Positions 1 to 10,082 are shown, counted from the first letter of the stretch. The stretch: DNA of 64,000 bases from Afipia sp. (GCA_016201045.1 JACQDM010000008.1:434001-498000); one strand, 5' to 3'. Made by a program: numbers and translations. The notes: generated by a model from the sequence alone, not told the origin.

Positions 1-249
1 CGAAGTATAAACGTGAACGCGCAACCCCGCCGCTTCGAGAATTGCCCTTAGGAAGGCGACCGTCGATCCTTTGCCGTTGGTGCCGGCGACATGAATGACT
101 GGAGGGATTTTCCGTTCCGGATGATCAAGACGCTCAAGGATACGCCACATCCGGTCCAGCGTCAGGTCGATACGCCTGGGATGCAGCGAAGCCAGGCGCT
201 TGAGAATATTATCGTATGAGGGCGACGACCCGGCCGCAGACAAGCTCAC
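1..249 (-). CDS. folC: FolC, folylpolyglutamate/dihydrofolate synthase (partial, N-terminal 83 codons)
   Basis: The N-terminal part of a Mur-ligase-type enzyme that adds glutamate to dihydropteroate and folates in the cytoplasm. The fragment contains the ATP-binding P-loop GTNGKGS at residues 56-62, preceded by IHVA as in FolC. I chose a GTG start at 249 because its codon overlaps the accD stop (GTGA, positions 246-249), which suggests translational coupling; the frame is open from there to the window edge. It is the last visible gene of the trpFBA-accD-folC run. The C-terminal half lies outside the window, so bifunctionality cannot be judged. Confidence 0.9.
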   Translation of the reverse strand, partial: MSLSAAGSSPSYDNILKRLASLHPRRIDLTLDRMWRILERLDHPERKIPPVIHVAGTNGKGSTVAFLRAILEAAGLRVHVYTS

Positions 250-1160
250 GCGGGCGAGGCCGCAGGCACATCGAGGGCAAGCGCAGCGCGCTCGGACGCA
301 AACCCATCGGCGGCCGGCAAGCGCGTCAACAGCCTGCAAAGCCGCGCCAATGTCGTGCGCAGGTCATGGCGATGCACCACCATGTCCACCATGCCGTGCT
401 CTTTCAGATATTCAGCGCGCTGGAAACCTTCCGGCAATTTCTCGCGGATGGTCTGTTCAATCACACGCGCGCCGGCAAAGCCGATCAGCGCGCCGGGCTC
501 GGCAATCTGGACATCGCCAAGCATTGCGTAGGATGCAGTCACGCCGCCAGTCGTTGGATTTGTCAGCACGACGATGTAAGGCTGCTTCGCTTCACGCAGC
601 ATCTGGATCGCGACAGTCGTGCGCGGCATTTGCATCAGCGACAGAATGCCTTCCTGCATGCGCGCGCCGCCGGACGCCGCAAAGATAATGAACGGGCATT
701 TCTTTTCGACGGCGAGTTCAAGGCCAGTGACGACCGCTTCGCCGGCCGCCATGCCGAGCGAGCCCCCCATGAAGTCGAAATCCTGAACCGCAACCACGAC
801 ACCGTTACCCTCGAGTTTGCCGTAGCCGACTTTCACAGCGTCATGGAGACTCGTTTTGGCACGCGCGTCCTTGATGCGATCGGCATATTTCTTTTCGTCG
901 CGGAATTTCAGCGGATCGGCGGTCACCTCTGGAAGCGCAACATCAAGCCAGGTCTCGTTGTCGAAAATCGATTTGAGCCGCGCAATCGCCCCCATGCGCA
1001 TGTGGTAGTTCGAGCCGGGGATGACGAACTGATTTTGCTCGACATCCTTGTAGAAAACGAGCTGACCGGAATCAGGACACTTGATCCACAAATTCTCGGG
1101 CGTCTCACGCTTGAGAATGTTGCGAATCTTGGGCCTGACGACATTGGTCAACCAATTCAT
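246..1160 (-). CDS. accD: AccD, acetyl-CoA carboxylase carboxyltransferase beta subunit
   Basis: 304 aa. With AccA it transfers the carboxyl group from biotin to acetyl-CoA, giving malonyl-CoA for fatty acid synthesis. The carboxyltransferase core has GGSLGM, a GGARMQEG oxyanion-type loop and [11 protein letters not shown]. The N-terminal domain that in E. coli AccD is a four-cysteine zinc ribbon keeps only Cys28. The positions aligned with the other three cysteines are Ser31, Ile47 and Ser50, although the surrounding HMRM motif is conserved, so zinc binding is probably lost. Downstream of trpA (90 bp gap) and overlapping folC by 4 bp. Identity is secure; the zinc-ribbon loss is read from manual alignment. 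Confidence 0.96.
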   Translation of the reverse strand: MNWLTNVVRPKIRNILKRETPENLWIKCPDSGQLVFYKDVEQNQFVIPGSNYHMRMGAIARLKSIFDNETWLDVALPEVTADPLKFRDEKKYADRIKDARAKTSLHDAVKVGYGKLEGNGVVVAVQDFDFMGGSLGMAAGEAVVTGLELAVEKKCPFIIFAASGGARMQEGILSLMQMPRTTVAIQMLREAKQPYIVVLTNPTTGGVTASYAMLGDVQIAEPGALIGFAGARVIEQTIREKLPEGFQRAEYLKEHGMVDMVVHRHDLRTTLARLCRLLTRLPAADGFASERAALALDVPAASPA

Positions 1161-1250
1161 GACGCGCTCCGTCTTGATATGTCGATTATATGGACGCTCG
1201 AAATAGGCGCGGCAAGCCTGCGATTCCGCAATAAATTGCTTGGTGAAATG

Positions 1251-2087
1251 CTATTCGGCGGCCTGTTTCGCGCCGCGAACGCCCTGAGCCAATGAGGCAA
1301 CGAAATCCGCGACCGCCGGAACTGTCTTCGGCGTTGCCTTGCCGTTTGCGTCGAGCGTTTCGCGAAGCACGTCGATGAGTGCCGAACCGACCACCGCGCC
1401 GTTCGCTACTTTTGCGATGTTACCGGCCGCTTGTGGCGTGCGAATACCGAAGCCGACGCATACCGGCAGCTTGGTGTGACGCTTGATGCGCGCCACGGCG
1501 TCCGACACCTGCGTGGCGTTGGCTGATGCGCTCCCAGTGATGCCTGTGATCGAGACGTAATAGACGAAGCCCGATGTGTTCTCGAGCACCGCGGGTAACC
1601 GCTTGTCGTCAGTGGTCGGCGTCGCAAGACGGATGAAGTTCAATCCGGCTTTCATTGCAGGAATGCAAAGCTCGGTATCTTCTTCCGGCGGGAGATCGAC
1701 GATGATGAGACCGTCGACACCAGCCGCCTTCGCATCAGGAAGAAACTTGTCGACACCGTAAATGTAGATCGGATTGTAATAACCCATCAGCACAATCGGC
1801 GTCGTCGAATCGGCCTTGCGAAAATCGCGGACAACTTGCAGCGTCTTCTTCAGCGTCATACCCGATTTGAGCGCGCGAAGACCCGCCGCCTGAATCGCAG
1901 GCCCATCCGCCATCGGATCGGTAAACGGCATGCCGATTTCGATGATGTCAGCGCCAGCTTTCGGCAACGCTTTGATAATCTCAAGCGAAGTTGCCATGTC
2001 CGGATCGCCGCACATCACGAAAGTCACGAAAGCCGAACGGCCTTCTTTCTTGAGTTCGGCAAAACGTGTGTCGATGCGCGTGGTCAT
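1251..2087 (-). CDS. trpA: TrpA, tryptophan synthase alpha subunit
   Basis: 278 aa TIM-barrel protein that cleaves indole-3-glycerol phosphate to indole and glyceraldehyde-3-phosphate, channelling indole to TrpB. The catalytic pair is visible as Glu50 in DIIEIGMPF and Asp61 in DPMADGP, equivalent to E. coli Glu49 and Asp60. The C-terminal phosphate-binding loops ([15 protein letters not shown]) are present. The ATG overlaps the trpB stop by 4 bp (ATGA, 2084-2087), so the alpha and beta subunits are likely translationally coupled. Full length for the family. Confidence 0.98.
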   Translation of the reverse strand: MTTRIDTRFAELKKEGRSAFVTFVMCGDPDMATSLEIIKALPKAGADIIEIGMPFTDPMADGPAIQAAGLRALKSGMTLKKTLQVVRDFRKADSTTPIVLMGYYNPIYIYGVDKFLPDAKAAGVDGLIIVDLPPEEDTELCIPAMKAGLNFIRLATPTTDDKRLPAVLENTSGFVYYVSITGITGSASANATQVSDAVARIKRHTKLPVCVGFGIRTPQAAGNIAKVANGAVVGSALIDVLRETLDANGKATPKTVPAVADFVASLAQGVRGAKQAAE

Positions 2088-3301
2088 TTCTTCTTGCCTT
2101 TGAGAATGTCGCCGACCTGCGGCACATCCTTGTCGCCGCGCCCGGACAGATTGACCACCATCAGATGATCGCGCGGCCGCTTCGGCGCGAGGTCCATGAC
2201 TTTCGCAATCGCATGTGCGGGTTCGAGCGCCGGGATGATGCCTTCGAGACGCGACAGCAACTGAAACGCCGCAAGCGCTTCATCGTCGGTCGCCGACAAA
2301 TATGTGACACGGCCGGTTTCATGCAGCCATGAATGCTCCGGCCCGATTCCCGGATAATCGAGGCCCGCCGAAATCGAATGCGCGTCCTGAATCTGGCCGT
2401 CATCATCCATCAGCAAATAGGTGCGATTGCCATGCAGTACGCCGGGGCGTCCGCCCGCGATCGACGCTGCGTGCAACTGCGTCAGGCCGTGCCCCGCCGC
2501 CTCGACACCGAAAATCTCGATGCTTGGGTCGTCGAGGAATGGGTGAAACAATCCCATCGCGTTGGAGCCGCCGCCAATGCAGGCAATCAGCGAATCCGGA
2601 AGACGGCCTTCGGCTTCCTGCATCTGCGCGCGCGTCTCCGTGCCGATGATCGACTGGAAATCGCGAACCATCATCGGATAGGGATGCGGACCCGCGACAG
2701 TGCCGATGCAATAAAAAGTGTTGGCGACATTCGTGACCCAGTCGCGCAATGCGTCGTTCATCGCGTCCTTGAGCGTGCGCGATCCCGATTGAACGGGCAC
2801 GACCTTCGCGCCGAGCATTTCCATGCGGATCACATTCGGCTGCTGCCGTTCGACATCGACCGCGCCCATATAAACGATGCACTCCAGACCGAAACGCGCG
2901 CACAGCGTCGCCGTTGCGACGCCGTGCTGACCGGCGCCGGTCTCCGCAATGATGCGCTTCTTGCCCATGCGCCGCGCGACCATAATCTGGCCAAGCACAT
3001 TGTTCACCTTGTGCGATCCCGTGTGGTTCAGTTCTTCGCGCTTGAAATAGATCTTCGCTCCGCCGAGGTGTTCGGTGAGGCGCTCAGCGAAATAGAGTGG
3101 CGACGGCCGACCGACATAATCCTTCAGGTATCCGTTCATTTCTCTCTGAAAAGACGGATCCTTTTTGGCGTCGGCATAGGCCTTCTCGAGATCGAGAATC
3201 AGCGGCATCAGCGTTTCAGCGACGAAGCGTCCGCCGAAAATGCCGAAATGCCCGCGCTCGTCGGGGCCGCTGCGGAACGAATTGGGAAGAGAAATGCTCA
3301 T
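2084..3301 (-). CDS. trpB: TrpB, tryptophan synthase beta subunit
   Basis: 405 aa PLP enzyme that condenses indole with serine to give L-tryptophan in the alpha2beta2 complex. The PLP lysine is Lys98 in [11 protein letters not shown], and the phosphate-binding loop GGGSNA is present in the middle of the protein. Overlaps trpF by 4 bp upstream and trpA by 4 bp downstream, a tight trpF-trpB-trpA unit. No trp leader peptide or attenuator is visible upstream of trpF, and trpE, trpG, trpD and trpC are not in this window, so the pathway genes are split, as is common in Rhizobiales. Confidence 0.98.
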   Translation of the reverse strand: MSISLPNSFRSGPDERGHFGIFGGRFVAETLMPLILDLEKAYADAKKDPSFQREMNGYLKDYVGRPSPLYFAERLTEHLGGAKIYFKREELNHTGSHKVNNVLGQIMVARRMGKKRIIAETGAGQHGVATATLCARFGLECIVYMGAVDVERQQPNVIRMEMLGAKVVPVQSGSRTLKDAMNDALRDWVTNVANTFYCIGTVAGPHPYPMMVRDFQSIIGTETRAQMQEAEGRLPDSLIACIGGGSNAMGLFHPFLDDPSIEIFGVEAAGHGLTQLHAASIAGGRPGVLHGNRTYLLMDDDGQIQDAHSISAGLDYPGIGPEHSWLHETGRVTYLSATDDEALAAFQLLSRLEGIIPALEPAHAIAKVMDLAPKRPRDHLMVVNLSGRGDKDVPQVGDILKGKKK

Positions 3302-3978
3302 CCGATACTTGCAACTTTCTGATTATTTGAACTTTGCTCTGCAGCACGCGCGGCGCGAATGAATGCGCGGATCATCTCAATATCTTTTTTGCCTGGCGCG
3401 CTTTCGACGCCCGACGACACGTCTACGCCATTCGGCTGCGTTATCCGGATGGCGTCGGTCACGTTCGCAGCCGTCAGTCCGCCAGAGAGCATGAACTGAA
3501 TATCCAGCTTCAACCCTCTCAGAAGAGTCCAGTCAAACGGCACTCCCAAGCCGCCGGGCCTCGTTGCGTCCTTCGGCGGTTGCGCATCGAACAGGATGCG
3601 ATCGGAGACGGCCGCAAAACCGGAAAGCGCATCGAGATCGCTCTTCGTTGCGACGGCAATTACTTTCATCACCGGAACACCGAATTTCTGTTTGATATCC
3701 CGGACGCGCGCAACACTTTCGCTTCCGTGCAGCTGCAGCATATCCGGTCGCAACGCATCGACGATATTGCCGAGCGCTGCGTCGTCCGCGTCCACCGTCA
3801 GCGCCACTTTGAGCGCCCGACCTCCGGCGGCTTGTCCGAGTTCTCTTGCGGTGCCAAGGCTGATGTGACGCGGTGAGGCCTCGAAGAAAACAAAACCCAC
3901 CATGTCGGTACCCGCCTCGAGCGCAGCCTCGAGGGTTTCGCGCGTCGATAGTCCGCAAATTTTTACCGCTAGCGACAT
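3298..3978 (-). CDS. trpF: TrpF, phosphoribosylanthranilate isomerase
   Basis: 226 aa monofunctional (beta/alpha)8 enzyme of the tryptophan pathway; it performs the Amadori rearrangement of PRA to CdRP. KICGL near the N-terminus supplies the general base Cys8, and the catalytic Asp lies in RILFDAQ around residue 132. It is not fused to TrpC. First gene of the trpF-B-A unit, with ATGA overlap to trpB. A 101 bp gap separates it from the LapA-like gene upstream on the same strand. Confidence 0.96.
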   Translation of the reverse strand: MSLAVKICGLSTRETLEAALEAGTDMVGFVFFEASPRHISLGTARELGQAAGGRALKVALTVDADDAALGNIVDALRPDMLQLHGSESVARVRDIKQKFGVPVMKVIAVATKSDLDALSGFAAVSDRILFDAQPPKDATRPGGLGVPFDWTLLRGLKLDIQFMLSGGLTAANVTDAIRITQPNGVDVSSGVESAPGKKDIEMIRAFIRAARAAEQSSNNQKVASIG

Positions 3979-4079
3979 TGCGTCAAAACAGGTTGTGCCC
4001 GTAAGGGCAGGGTCATTCGGAAATTCGGGTTGAAGCCCGCCTTCTACAACGTCGCGCCGGGCTTGTCTCGCCCGATCGG

Positions 4080-4466
4080 TCAGGATTGACGGCCTTGAAT
4101 GGCCGTCAACTGGCCGTTTCGCAATGGTGCCGGAACCTGCGCTTCGCCGAATTCGCCATGCGGCTGTAATTGGAGGCGAAGATCGGCAAGCTGTTCGCGG
4201 GCATTGCGGGCTTCGGCTTCATGAAGCCGCGCTGCCCGCCGCCACCGGCGCTGACCGAACCAGACGGCGATCCCGCCAGCAGCCACGCCCAGCATTGTGA
4301 ACAGGATGATCACCACAAACAGGGGCAACGACAAACTCAGCACCGCGTCGCTGGAGTCGAAAGGATCGAACGACAGCCTTACAAAATGACGGTTGGCGAG
4401 CGCGAAGACGATTAAGACGATCGCCAGCGGCAACACGACAAGAGCATTGAAGACTTTACGGAGCAT
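4080..4466 (-). CDS. LapA/DUF1049 family inner-membrane protein
   Basis: 128 aa. Two hydrophobic segments (about residues 7-25 and 44-66) are followed by a basic, alanine/glutamate-rich amphipathic region (about 72-100) that looks like a short coiled coil. This is the LapA (DUF1049) architecture; the E. coli relatives act with LapB in controlling LPS synthesis through LpxC turnover, but that role is not shown here. Its place directly downstream of ihfB and upstream of trpF is the usual Rhizobiales order. The last ~30 residues are probably disordered. Confidence 0.85.
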   Translation of the reverse strand: MLRKVFNALVVLPLAIVLIVFALANRHFVRLSFDPFDSSDAVLSLSLPLFVVIILFTMLGVAAGGIAVWFGQRRWRRAARLHEAEARNAREQLADLRLQLQPHGEFGEAQVPAPLRNGQLTAIQGRQS

Positions 4467-4503
4467 GGATCGCCCCCGTGTTTACAAACGGCGGAGAAAT
4501 TTC

Positions 4504-4806
4504 TCAGGCCGCGCTGCCCTCGCCGGAATCGCGATTGAGACGTTCCCGCATTTCCTTGCCTGTCTTGAAAAACGGAACACTCTTCTGCTCGACAGGAACA
4601 TGCGCGCCGGTACGTGGATTGCGGCCGGCGCGCGCAGGACGATGCTTCACGGAGAACGCGCCGAAGCCGCGCAACTCCACACGATCGCCACGCGCGAGAG
4701 CGGCGACAATCTCATCGAGAATCGCGTTCACAATATTCTCAACATCTCTCTGATAGAGATGCGGGTTGTGCTCGGCGATGCGCTGAACAAGTTCGGATTT
4801 GATCAT
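4504..4806 (-). CDS. ihfB: IhfB, integration host factor beta subunit
   Basis: 100 aa DNA-bending protein of the HU/IHF family. The beta-arm motif is complete (GRNPRTG, residues 61-67, giving the intercalating proline), with the family core FGAFSVKHR before it. The gene lies between sppA and the LapA-like gene, the position of ihfB/himD in Rhizobiales, which favours IHF-beta over HU. The last ten residues (acidic and alanine-rich) extend beyond the HU fold. Its upstream region contains repeated TAGCGGC motifs, annotated separately. Confidence 0.93.
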   Translation of the reverse strand: MIKSELVQRIAEHNPHLYQRDVENIVNAILDEIVAALARGDRVELRGFGAFSVKHRPARAGRNPRTGAHVPVEQKSVPFFKTGKEMRERLNRDSGEGSAA

Positions 4807-4863
4807 TGAAGTATGAAGTCCGTAGCGGCCAAACCATTTCCTTGAAAAAGCCTTGAACTGTCA

Positions 4864-4891
4864 AGCCGCTAATTGGAAACAAGTAGCGGCT
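4864..4891. repeat. Inverted repeat upstream of ihfB
   Basis: AGCCGCTA at 4864-4871 and its exact complement TAGCGGCT at 4884-4891 are separated by 12 bp. A further copy, TAGCGGCC, lies at 4823-4830, just before the ihfB start codon, in the same orientation as the second arm; both copies are followed by an A-rich stretch. The arrangement could be an operator for ihfB, or a stem-loop in its leader. No known regulator motif is recognised. The rest of the 168 bp ihfB-sppA gap shows nothing else. Confidence 0.4.
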
Positions 4892-4974
4892 AAATCACGT
4901 GACAATCAGCTGAAACCAGTCTTGGACGTTCAATCGGGTTGCGGCGCAAAACATCTGAAACGCGATTCATGCGA

Positions 4975-5955
4975 TCAATTTGCCGTGGCAGGTTGCCACA
5001 GCGCGAGCATACCATCCAACCCAAAACGATCGACAGCCTGCACGACGCCAGATCCTTCAAGCTGATGCGCGATTGAGGTGAAGCCGAACGCATCGAAAGC
5101 GACTGCGGCTGCCGTTCGCAGGAAAGTCATGTCGCCGAAGCGTGGCGTCAGCTTGAAATCCTTGACCGGTAAATCCTTGCCGATCTTCTTTTCCGAGACC
5201 AGCCACGCGACGGCGGTCTTCTCGTCGCCGAGTTGATCGATCAATTTCAGTCCAACCGCCTGTCGGCCGGTGAAGACGCGCCCGTCCGAGACGGTCTGCA
5301 GTGTCGCATCGTCCATGTTGCGCCGCTCTTTCACGAGGCCGCGGAACCATGCGTAGGAATCTTTCACCAGGGCATCGAGCGCGGCGCGTGCCTCGGGACT
5401 GGTCGGCTCATATCCGTTCGGCGCAGCCTTCAACGGTGAAGACTTTACCTCTTCAACCTTGACGCCGACCGTCTTCATCAGGTCCGTAAAATTGGGGTAT
5501 TGAAAGAGAACACCAATCGATCCGACCAAAGCTGTCTGCTGCGCGATGATCTGATCCGACGCCAAGGCCGCGATATAACCGCCTGACGCCGCCAATCCTT
5601 CGACCACTACGACGAGCGGCTTCTTGGCCTTCAGCCGCATCAGGGAATCGTAGAGTTGCTCAGAGCCGGCCGTCGTGCCGCCGGGCGAATTTATATGAAC
5701 GATGACAGCGGGTGCGGTCGATTTTTCGAGACGCTCGAGCGCCGCGACGCGATCGGCGTCGCTGCGGATCAGGCCGTCGATCTTGACGCGCGCAATGGCG
5801 TGTGAACCAACCAGCGCGCTGCGCCCTCCCGGCGTCGCAACCGCACCAGCAGCGATAACCGCGACGATGATACAAAGCGCGGCAACCACGCGCCAAAAGG
5901 TCAGCTTCCGGCGCATGCGGCGTCGATCAACGATCATATCGGAATCGGTCGGCAT
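4975..5955 (-). CDS. sppA: SppA, signal peptide peptidase (S49 family, short form)
   Basis: 326 aa single-domain S49 peptidase that degrades cleaved signal peptides at the inner membrane. One N-terminal membrane anchor (about residues 18-42) precedes the protease domain. The nucleophile serine sits in GLAASGGYIAA and the general-base lysine in VKSSPLKAAPNG, the Ser/Lys dyad of SppA. The start at 5955 is chosen over ATG 5973 because a GAGGAG ribosome site stands 7 nt before it. It has about half the length of E. coli SppA, as is normal for the short bacterial type. It follows rpsA after a strong terminator, so it probably has its own promoter. Confidence 0.93.
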   Translation of the reverse strand: MPTDSDMIVDRRRMRRKLTFWRVVAALCIIVAVIAAGAVATPGGRSALVGSHAIARVKIDGLIRSDADRVAALERLEKSTAPAVIVHINSPGGTTAGSEQLYDSLMRLKAKKPLVVVVEGLAASGGYIAALASDQIIAQQTALVGSIGVLFQYPNFTDLMKTVGVKVEEVKSSPLKAAPNGYEPTSPEARAALDALVKDSYAWFRGLVKERRNMDDATLQTVSDGRVFTGRQAVGLKLIDQLGDEKTAVAWLVSEKKIGKDLPVKDFKLTPRFGDMTFLRTAAAVAFDAFGFTSIAHQLEGSGVVQAVDRFGLDGMLALWQPATAN

Positions 5956-6104
5956 CGAAATCTCCTCGCACATTACTGTTCGCAGGAAAGGTGAATTGTC
6001 GGCACAGAGTTGATTGGACGTGGAATAGTTACATCAATTCCAATTCAATTTGAAGAAAACAAGGCCGCGGGTTTTCCTCACTGACTGCCAACAAAATAAA
6101 AATT

Positions 6105-6134
6105 AAAAGGGCTCCGTGCGACCGGAGCCCTTTT
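6105..6134 (-). terminator. Rho-independent terminator of rpsA
   Basis: A perfect 12 bp stem (AAAAGGGCTCCG / CGGAGCCCTTTT) encloses a 6 nt loop. Read on the minus strand it lies 32 bp after the rpsA stop and runs into a T-rich tail (TTTTAATTTTTATTTTG), a classic intrinsic terminator. It separates rpsA from sppA. Confidence 0.92.
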
Positions 6135-6166
6135 CGATTCATGAGCCGTGTTGAGGCGTTAGCCGA

Positions 6167-7867
6167 TCAGCTGTCGCGCTTCTTAAGTGCGTTGCCGAGA
6201 ATGTCGCCCAGCGTTGCGCCCGAGTCGGACGAGCCATATTGTGCGATGGCCTCCTTCTCTTCGGCGACTTCAAGCGCCTTGATCGAGACCTGCACCTTGC
6301 GCGCCTTCTTGTCGAACTGGATGACGCGAGCGTCAACCTTTTCGCCGACGGCGAAGCGTTCGGTGCGCTGATCGTCGCGATCGCGAGCCAGCTCAGAGCG
6401 CTTGATGAAGGTCGTGAAGTCGGTGCCGGTGATTTGGACCTCGATTCCCGTATCCTTCACTTCGAGAATCTCGCAGGTCACGACCGCGCCCTTCTTGACG
6501 TCGCCCGGCTCTGCGAACGGATCGCCTTCGAGCTGCTTAACGCCGAGCGAGATGCGCTCCTTCTCAACATCGACATCGAGGACGACGGCCTTGACCATGT
6601 CGCCCTTCTTGAAGTTGTCGATCACCTGCTCGCCCGGTTGCTTCCAGTCGAGATCAGACAGATGAACCATGCCATCCACATCGCCTTCGAGGCCGAGGAA
6701 CAGACCGAACTCGGTCTTGTTCTTGACTTCGCCTTCGACGGTTGAGCCGACCGGGAATTTCTCGAGGAAGACTTCCCAAGGATTGCGCTGGGTCTGCTTG
6801 AGGCCGAGCGAGATACGGCGCTTTGCCGAATCCACCTCGAGAACCTGCACTTCGACTTCCTGCGAGGTCGAGACGATCTTGCCGGGGTGCATGTTCTTTT
6901 TGGTCCACGACATTTCCGAGACGTGGATCAGGCCTTCGATGCCCGGCTCCAGTTCGACGAAAGCGCCGTAGTCGGTGATGTTGGTCACGCGCCCGGTGAA
7001 GCGCGATCCAAGCGGATACTTCGCTTCGATACCCTGCCACGGATCGTCCAGGAGTTGCTTCATGCCGAGCGAGATACGGTGGGTCTCGTGGTTGATCTTG
7101 ATGATCTTGACCTTCACCGTCTGGCCGATGGCAAGTACCTCGGTCGGATGGTTGACGCGACGCCACGCAATATCGGTGACGTGCAGCAGGCCGTCGATGC
7201 CGCCGAGATCGACGAACGCACCGTAGTCGGTGATGTTCTTGACCACGCCGTCGATCACTTGACCTTCTTCAAGGTTCTGCACCAATTCCTGACGCTGTTC
7301 GGCACGAGTTTCTTCAAGAACGGTACGGCGTGAGACAACGATGTTGCCGCGACGGCGATCCATCTTGAGGATCTGGAACGGCTGCGAGTTGTTCATCAAA
7401 GGTGCAACGTCGCGGATCGGGCGAATGTCGACCTGCGAGCGCGGCAGGAAAGCGACAGCGCCGTCGAGATCGACGGTGAAGCCGCCCTTGACCTGATTGA
7501 AGATGACGCCGTGAACTTTCTCGTTGGCGTTGAAGGCCTTCTCGAGCTTGCCCCAGCTCTCTTCGCGGCGCGCCTTGTCGCGCGACAGCACGGCTTCGCC
7601 GAGCGCATTTTCGATGCGATCAAGGAACACCTCGACTTCGTCGCCGACCTTGAGATCGTTCTCGCGGCCGGGTCCGTTGAATTCGCGGAGAGCCACGCGG
7701 CCCTCGGTCTTCAGGCCGACGTCGATAACGGCCATGTCTTTTTCGATGGCAACCACCTTGCCCTTGATGACTGAGCTTTCCTGCAGATTGCCGCCTGCAA
7801 AGGACTCGTCGAGCATCGCGGCGAAATCGTCGCGCGAGGGGTTATAGGAATTAGCAGTCGAAGCCAT
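6167..7867 (-). CDS. rpsA: 30S ribosomal protein S1
   Basis: 566 aa, six S1 OB-fold repeats at roughly residues 34-100, 118-183, 204-272, 289-359, 376-446 and 463-530. Domains 3-6 carry the recurring TDYGAFV/GLIHVSE-type signature and end in ISLGxKQ. The protein binds mRNA leaders and delivers them to the 30S subunit. The length matches alphaproteobacterial S1. The start is supported by CTGGAG 7 nt upstream on the minus strand. The gene follows cmk, the widespread cmk-rpsA order. Confidence 0.98.
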   Translation of the reverse strand: MASTANSYNPSRDDFAAMLDESFAGGNLQESSVIKGKVVAIEKDMAVIDVGLKTEGRVALREFNGPGRENDLKVGDEVEVFLDRIENALGEAVLSRDKARREESWGKLEKAFNANEKVHGVIFNQVKGGFTVDLDGAVAFLPRSQVDIRPIRDVAPLMNNSQPFQILKMDRRRGNIVVSRRTVLEETRAEQRQELVQNLEEGQVIDGVVKNITDYGAFVDLGGIDGLLHVTDIAWRRVNHPTEVLAIGQTVKVKIIKINHETHRISLGMKQLLDDPWQGIEAKYPLGSRFTGRVTNITDYGAFVELEPGIEGLIHVSEMSWTKKNMHPGKIVSTSQEVEVQVLEVDSAKRRISLGLKQTQRNPWEVFLEKFPVGSTVEGEVKNKTEFGLFLGLEGDVDGMVHLSDLDWKQPGEQVIDNFKKGDMVKAVVLDVDVEKERISLGVKQLEGDPFAEPGDVKKGAVVTCEILEVKDTGIEVQITGTDFTTFIKRSELARDRDDQRTERFAVGEKVDARVIQFDKKARKVQVSIKALEVAEEKEAIAQYGSSDSGATLGDILGNALKKRDS

Positions 7868-7925
7868 TTGATCTCCAGGTGCGGACGCCGGCAGCGAGGT
7901 TAAGGGCGTATCGCGCGTCCAGTGC

Positions 7926-7944
7926 CAAAGGTCCGCAACCTTTG
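7926..7944 (-). promoter_or_regulatory. Stem-loop in the rpsA leader
   Basis: A perfect 7 bp inverted repeat (CAAAGGT / ACCTTTG) with a 5 nt loop lies about 60 nt upstream of the rpsA start, inside the 206 bp cmk-rpsA gap. S1 commonly represses its own translation through leader structure, so this is a plausible control element, but no family match is claimed. Nothing else stands out in the gap. Confidence 0.35.
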
Positions 7945-8073
7945 ACGACCGTGATCCGCCAACTGAAATGGCGAAAACGGGCCGGCTGTTGCCTGCACGA
8001 GCAATACGGAAAGCGTAGACCGGGGCCTCTGAACAAGACCGGGAGCGGGCATTCCTCCAATGACGGCAGGGGG

Positions 8074-8712
8074 TTAAACCCTGGACCGGCCCGCTCGGAC
8101 GGCCTCGACAATGTCGATGGCGACCCGAACGCCGCCCTCTATATCCAAATGGGAGTTATCCAGCAAGACCGCATCCGGGGCCGCTATTAGAGGCGCCGTG
8201 GCCCGGTTTTTGTCCCGTTCGTCTCGCTTCAGGATGTCCGCCAGCACGGCGGCCTCGTCCGCAATCTCTCCCCGCGCAAGCGCCTCAAGGGTCCGGCGGC
8301 GGGCGCGGACATGGGGATCCGCCACGACGAAAATCTTCACCTCGGCGTTCGGACAGATCACGGTTCCAATGTCGCGGCCATCGAGAACCGCACCGGGCGG
8401 ATCGGCTGCAAACTGTCGCTGAAAACTGATCAGCGCCTCGCGCACTTTTGGAATTGCCGAAACAACCGAGGCAGCATCGCCGACCTTTTGAGTTTTCAAA
8501 ACCGGATTTCCGAATTTTTCGGGATCGAGTTCCATTGCCGCGGCCACTGCGCGAACTTCGTCGGAAAGATCGGCGCCGGCTTCGAGCAGCGCCTGCGCAA
8601 CGGCGCGGTAGATAACGCCCGTATCGAGATGGCGAAATCCGTAGTGATGCGCGAGGCGCTTGCCGAGTGTGCCCTTGCCCGAAGCCGCGGGTCCGTCGAT
8701 GGCGATAATCAT
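8074..8712 (-). CDS. cmk: Cytidylate kinase
   Basis: 212 aa. Phosphorylates CMP and dCMP with ATP. P-loop GPAASGKGT at residues 7-15, the CMP-binding [10 protein letters not shown] around 34-43, and [13 protein letters not shown] in the middle are all typical. The start overlaps the aroA stop by 4 bp (8709-8712), giving the common aroA-cmk-rpsA order. Full length. Confidence 0.97.
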   Translation of the reverse strand: MIIAIDGPAASGKGTLGKRLAHHYGFRHLDTGVIYRAVAQALLEAGADLSDEVRAVAAAMELDPEKFGNPVLKTQKVGDAASVVSAIPKVREALISFQRQFAADPPGAVLDGRDIGTVICPNAEVKIFVVADPHVRARRRTLEALARGEIADEAAVLADILKRDERDKNRATAPLIAAPDAVLLDNSHLDIEGGVRVAIDIVEAVRAGRSRV

Positions 8713-10082
8713 GCGAACTCCGCCCCCAGTCCCCGCATCATCGGAATGAAATCCGGAAAACTTGTCGCAATAAATGCAGTGTCGTCGACTTTTACAGGGG
8801 TGTCCGATGCAAGCCCCATGACCAAAGCCGACATCGCGATGCGATGATCCATATGCGTGGAGACCAAGCCGCCGCCGGACACAAAGCCTCTTCCTTCGAC
8901 GATCATATCGTCGCCGGAGATTTCGACGTTGACGCCATTCACACGCAACATCGCAGCAGTGGCTTCGAGCCGGTCGGATTCCTTGACCCGCAGCTCTTTC
9001 AAGCCGCGCATGATCGTCATGCCTTCAGCGAACGCAGCGGCAACCGCAAGCACGAGATATTCATCGATCATCGACGGCGCGCGCTCCGGCGGCACGGTCA
9101 CGCCGCGCAGCTTCGAGTAGCGCACGCGCAAGTTAGCGGCTTGCTCAAGGTTTAAATGCACAAGCTGTGTCGGATCGCCGTCTCCCACATCGAACCATTC
9201 AGAATCTGGCACGATGTCTGCGCCCATTTCGCGCAAGGTTCGAAACAGTCCAGTCCTCAGAGGATTCAGCATAACGTCTTCAAGTACTATGTCGGAGCCG
9301 GGCACTATCAGTGCGGCCACCATCGGGAATGCGGCGGACGATGGATCGGCGGGCACTACAACATTGGCACCGTGAAGTTCAGGTTGGCCGATCAGCGAAA
9401 TTCTTCGACCATGCACGCCCTCGGGAATCGAGGTCACTTGGGCCCCAAACTGACGCAACATGCGTTCCGTGTGATCGCGGCTGGTTTCAGACTCAATGAC
9501 AGTCGTCGTACCGGGCGCCGACAATCCCGCCAACAGCACGGCCGACTTGATCTGCGCCGACGCAACAGGCGTGCGGTAGACGATCGGCAGCGGGTCGCGC
9601 GCGCCTTGTAATGTCATCGGCAATCGACCGCCGTCGGCCTGCGACGGCACGCGCGTTCCCATCTGTTCAAGCGGATCGAGAATGCGCCGCATCGGGCGCC
9701 CTCGCAGACTGGCGTCGCCGTCAAACGTTGCCGCGATTGGACTTCCGGCGACGGCCCCCATCGCGAGACGGCAGCCAGTGCCGCTGTTTCCGAAATCGAG
9801 CGGCTTGTCCGGAGCGGCAAATCCGCCGACGCCGACGCCGCGCACGCTCCAGACGCCTTCGCCTGTGCGGTCGACTCTGGCCCCCAATGCAGACATCGCC
9901 TTGGCGGTATTGAGAACGTCTTCCCCCTCAAGAAGCCCGGAAATCCGGGTTTCCCCCACGGCCAGCGCCCCCAAAATCAAGGCGCGGTGCGAAATCGATT
10001 TGTCGCCCGGAACGCGAACGCGGCCGCCGAGAGCATCGCTGGCGCGGGATTCGAGTGGCGTGGGTTGTCCGGGTCGGGTCAA
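8709..10082 (-). CDS. aroA: EPSP synthase (3-phosphoshikimate 1-carboxyvinyltransferase), class II type
   Basis: About 457 aa. Joins PEP to shikimate-3-phosphate in the shikimate pathway. [13 protein letters not shown] (22-34), [14 protein letters not shown] and [13 protein letters not shown] show the enzyme family and resemble the Agrobacterium CP4 class II form. At the position of CP4 Ala100, which underlies glyphosate tolerance, this enzyme has Gly101 in GNSGTG. The start is uncertain: the frame is open to an ATG at 10136, but the conserved part begins near a TTG at 10082 preceded by AAAGGA at 8 nt, which I prefer. The gene overlaps cmk. Confidence 0.94.
   Translation of the reverse strand: MTRPGQPTPLESRASDALGGRVRVPGDKSISHRALILGALAVGETRISGLLEGEDVLNTAKAMSALGARVDRTGEGVWSVRGVGVGGFAAPDKPLDFGNSGTGCRLAMGAVAGSPIAATFDGDASLRGRPMRRILDPLEQMGTRVPSQADGGRLPMTLQGARDPLPIVYRTPVASAQIKSAVLLAGLSAPGTTTVIESETSRDHTERMLRQFGAQVTSIPEGVHGRRISLIGQPELHGANVVVPADPSSAAFPMVAALIVPGSDIVLEDVMLNPLRTGLFRTLREMGADIVPDSEWFDVGDGDPTQLVHLNLEQAANLRVRYSKLRGVTVPPERAPSMIDEYLVLAVAAAFAEGMTIMRGLKELRVKESDRLEATAAMLRVNGVNVEISGDDMIVEGRGFVSGGGLVSTHMDHRIAMSALVMGLASDTPVKVDDTAFIATSFPDFIPMMRGLGAEFA

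Noticed and set aside
3979-4079. A trp attenuator or leader peptide upstream of trpF.
   Set aside because: No short frame with tandem Trp codons and no competing hairpins with a T-run; only a weak GAAGCC-type repeat is visible.
8065-8085. A terminator after cmk (GGGTTAAACCC region).
   Set aside because: The short palindrome has no T-run and overlaps the cmk stop; read-through into rpsA is expected.
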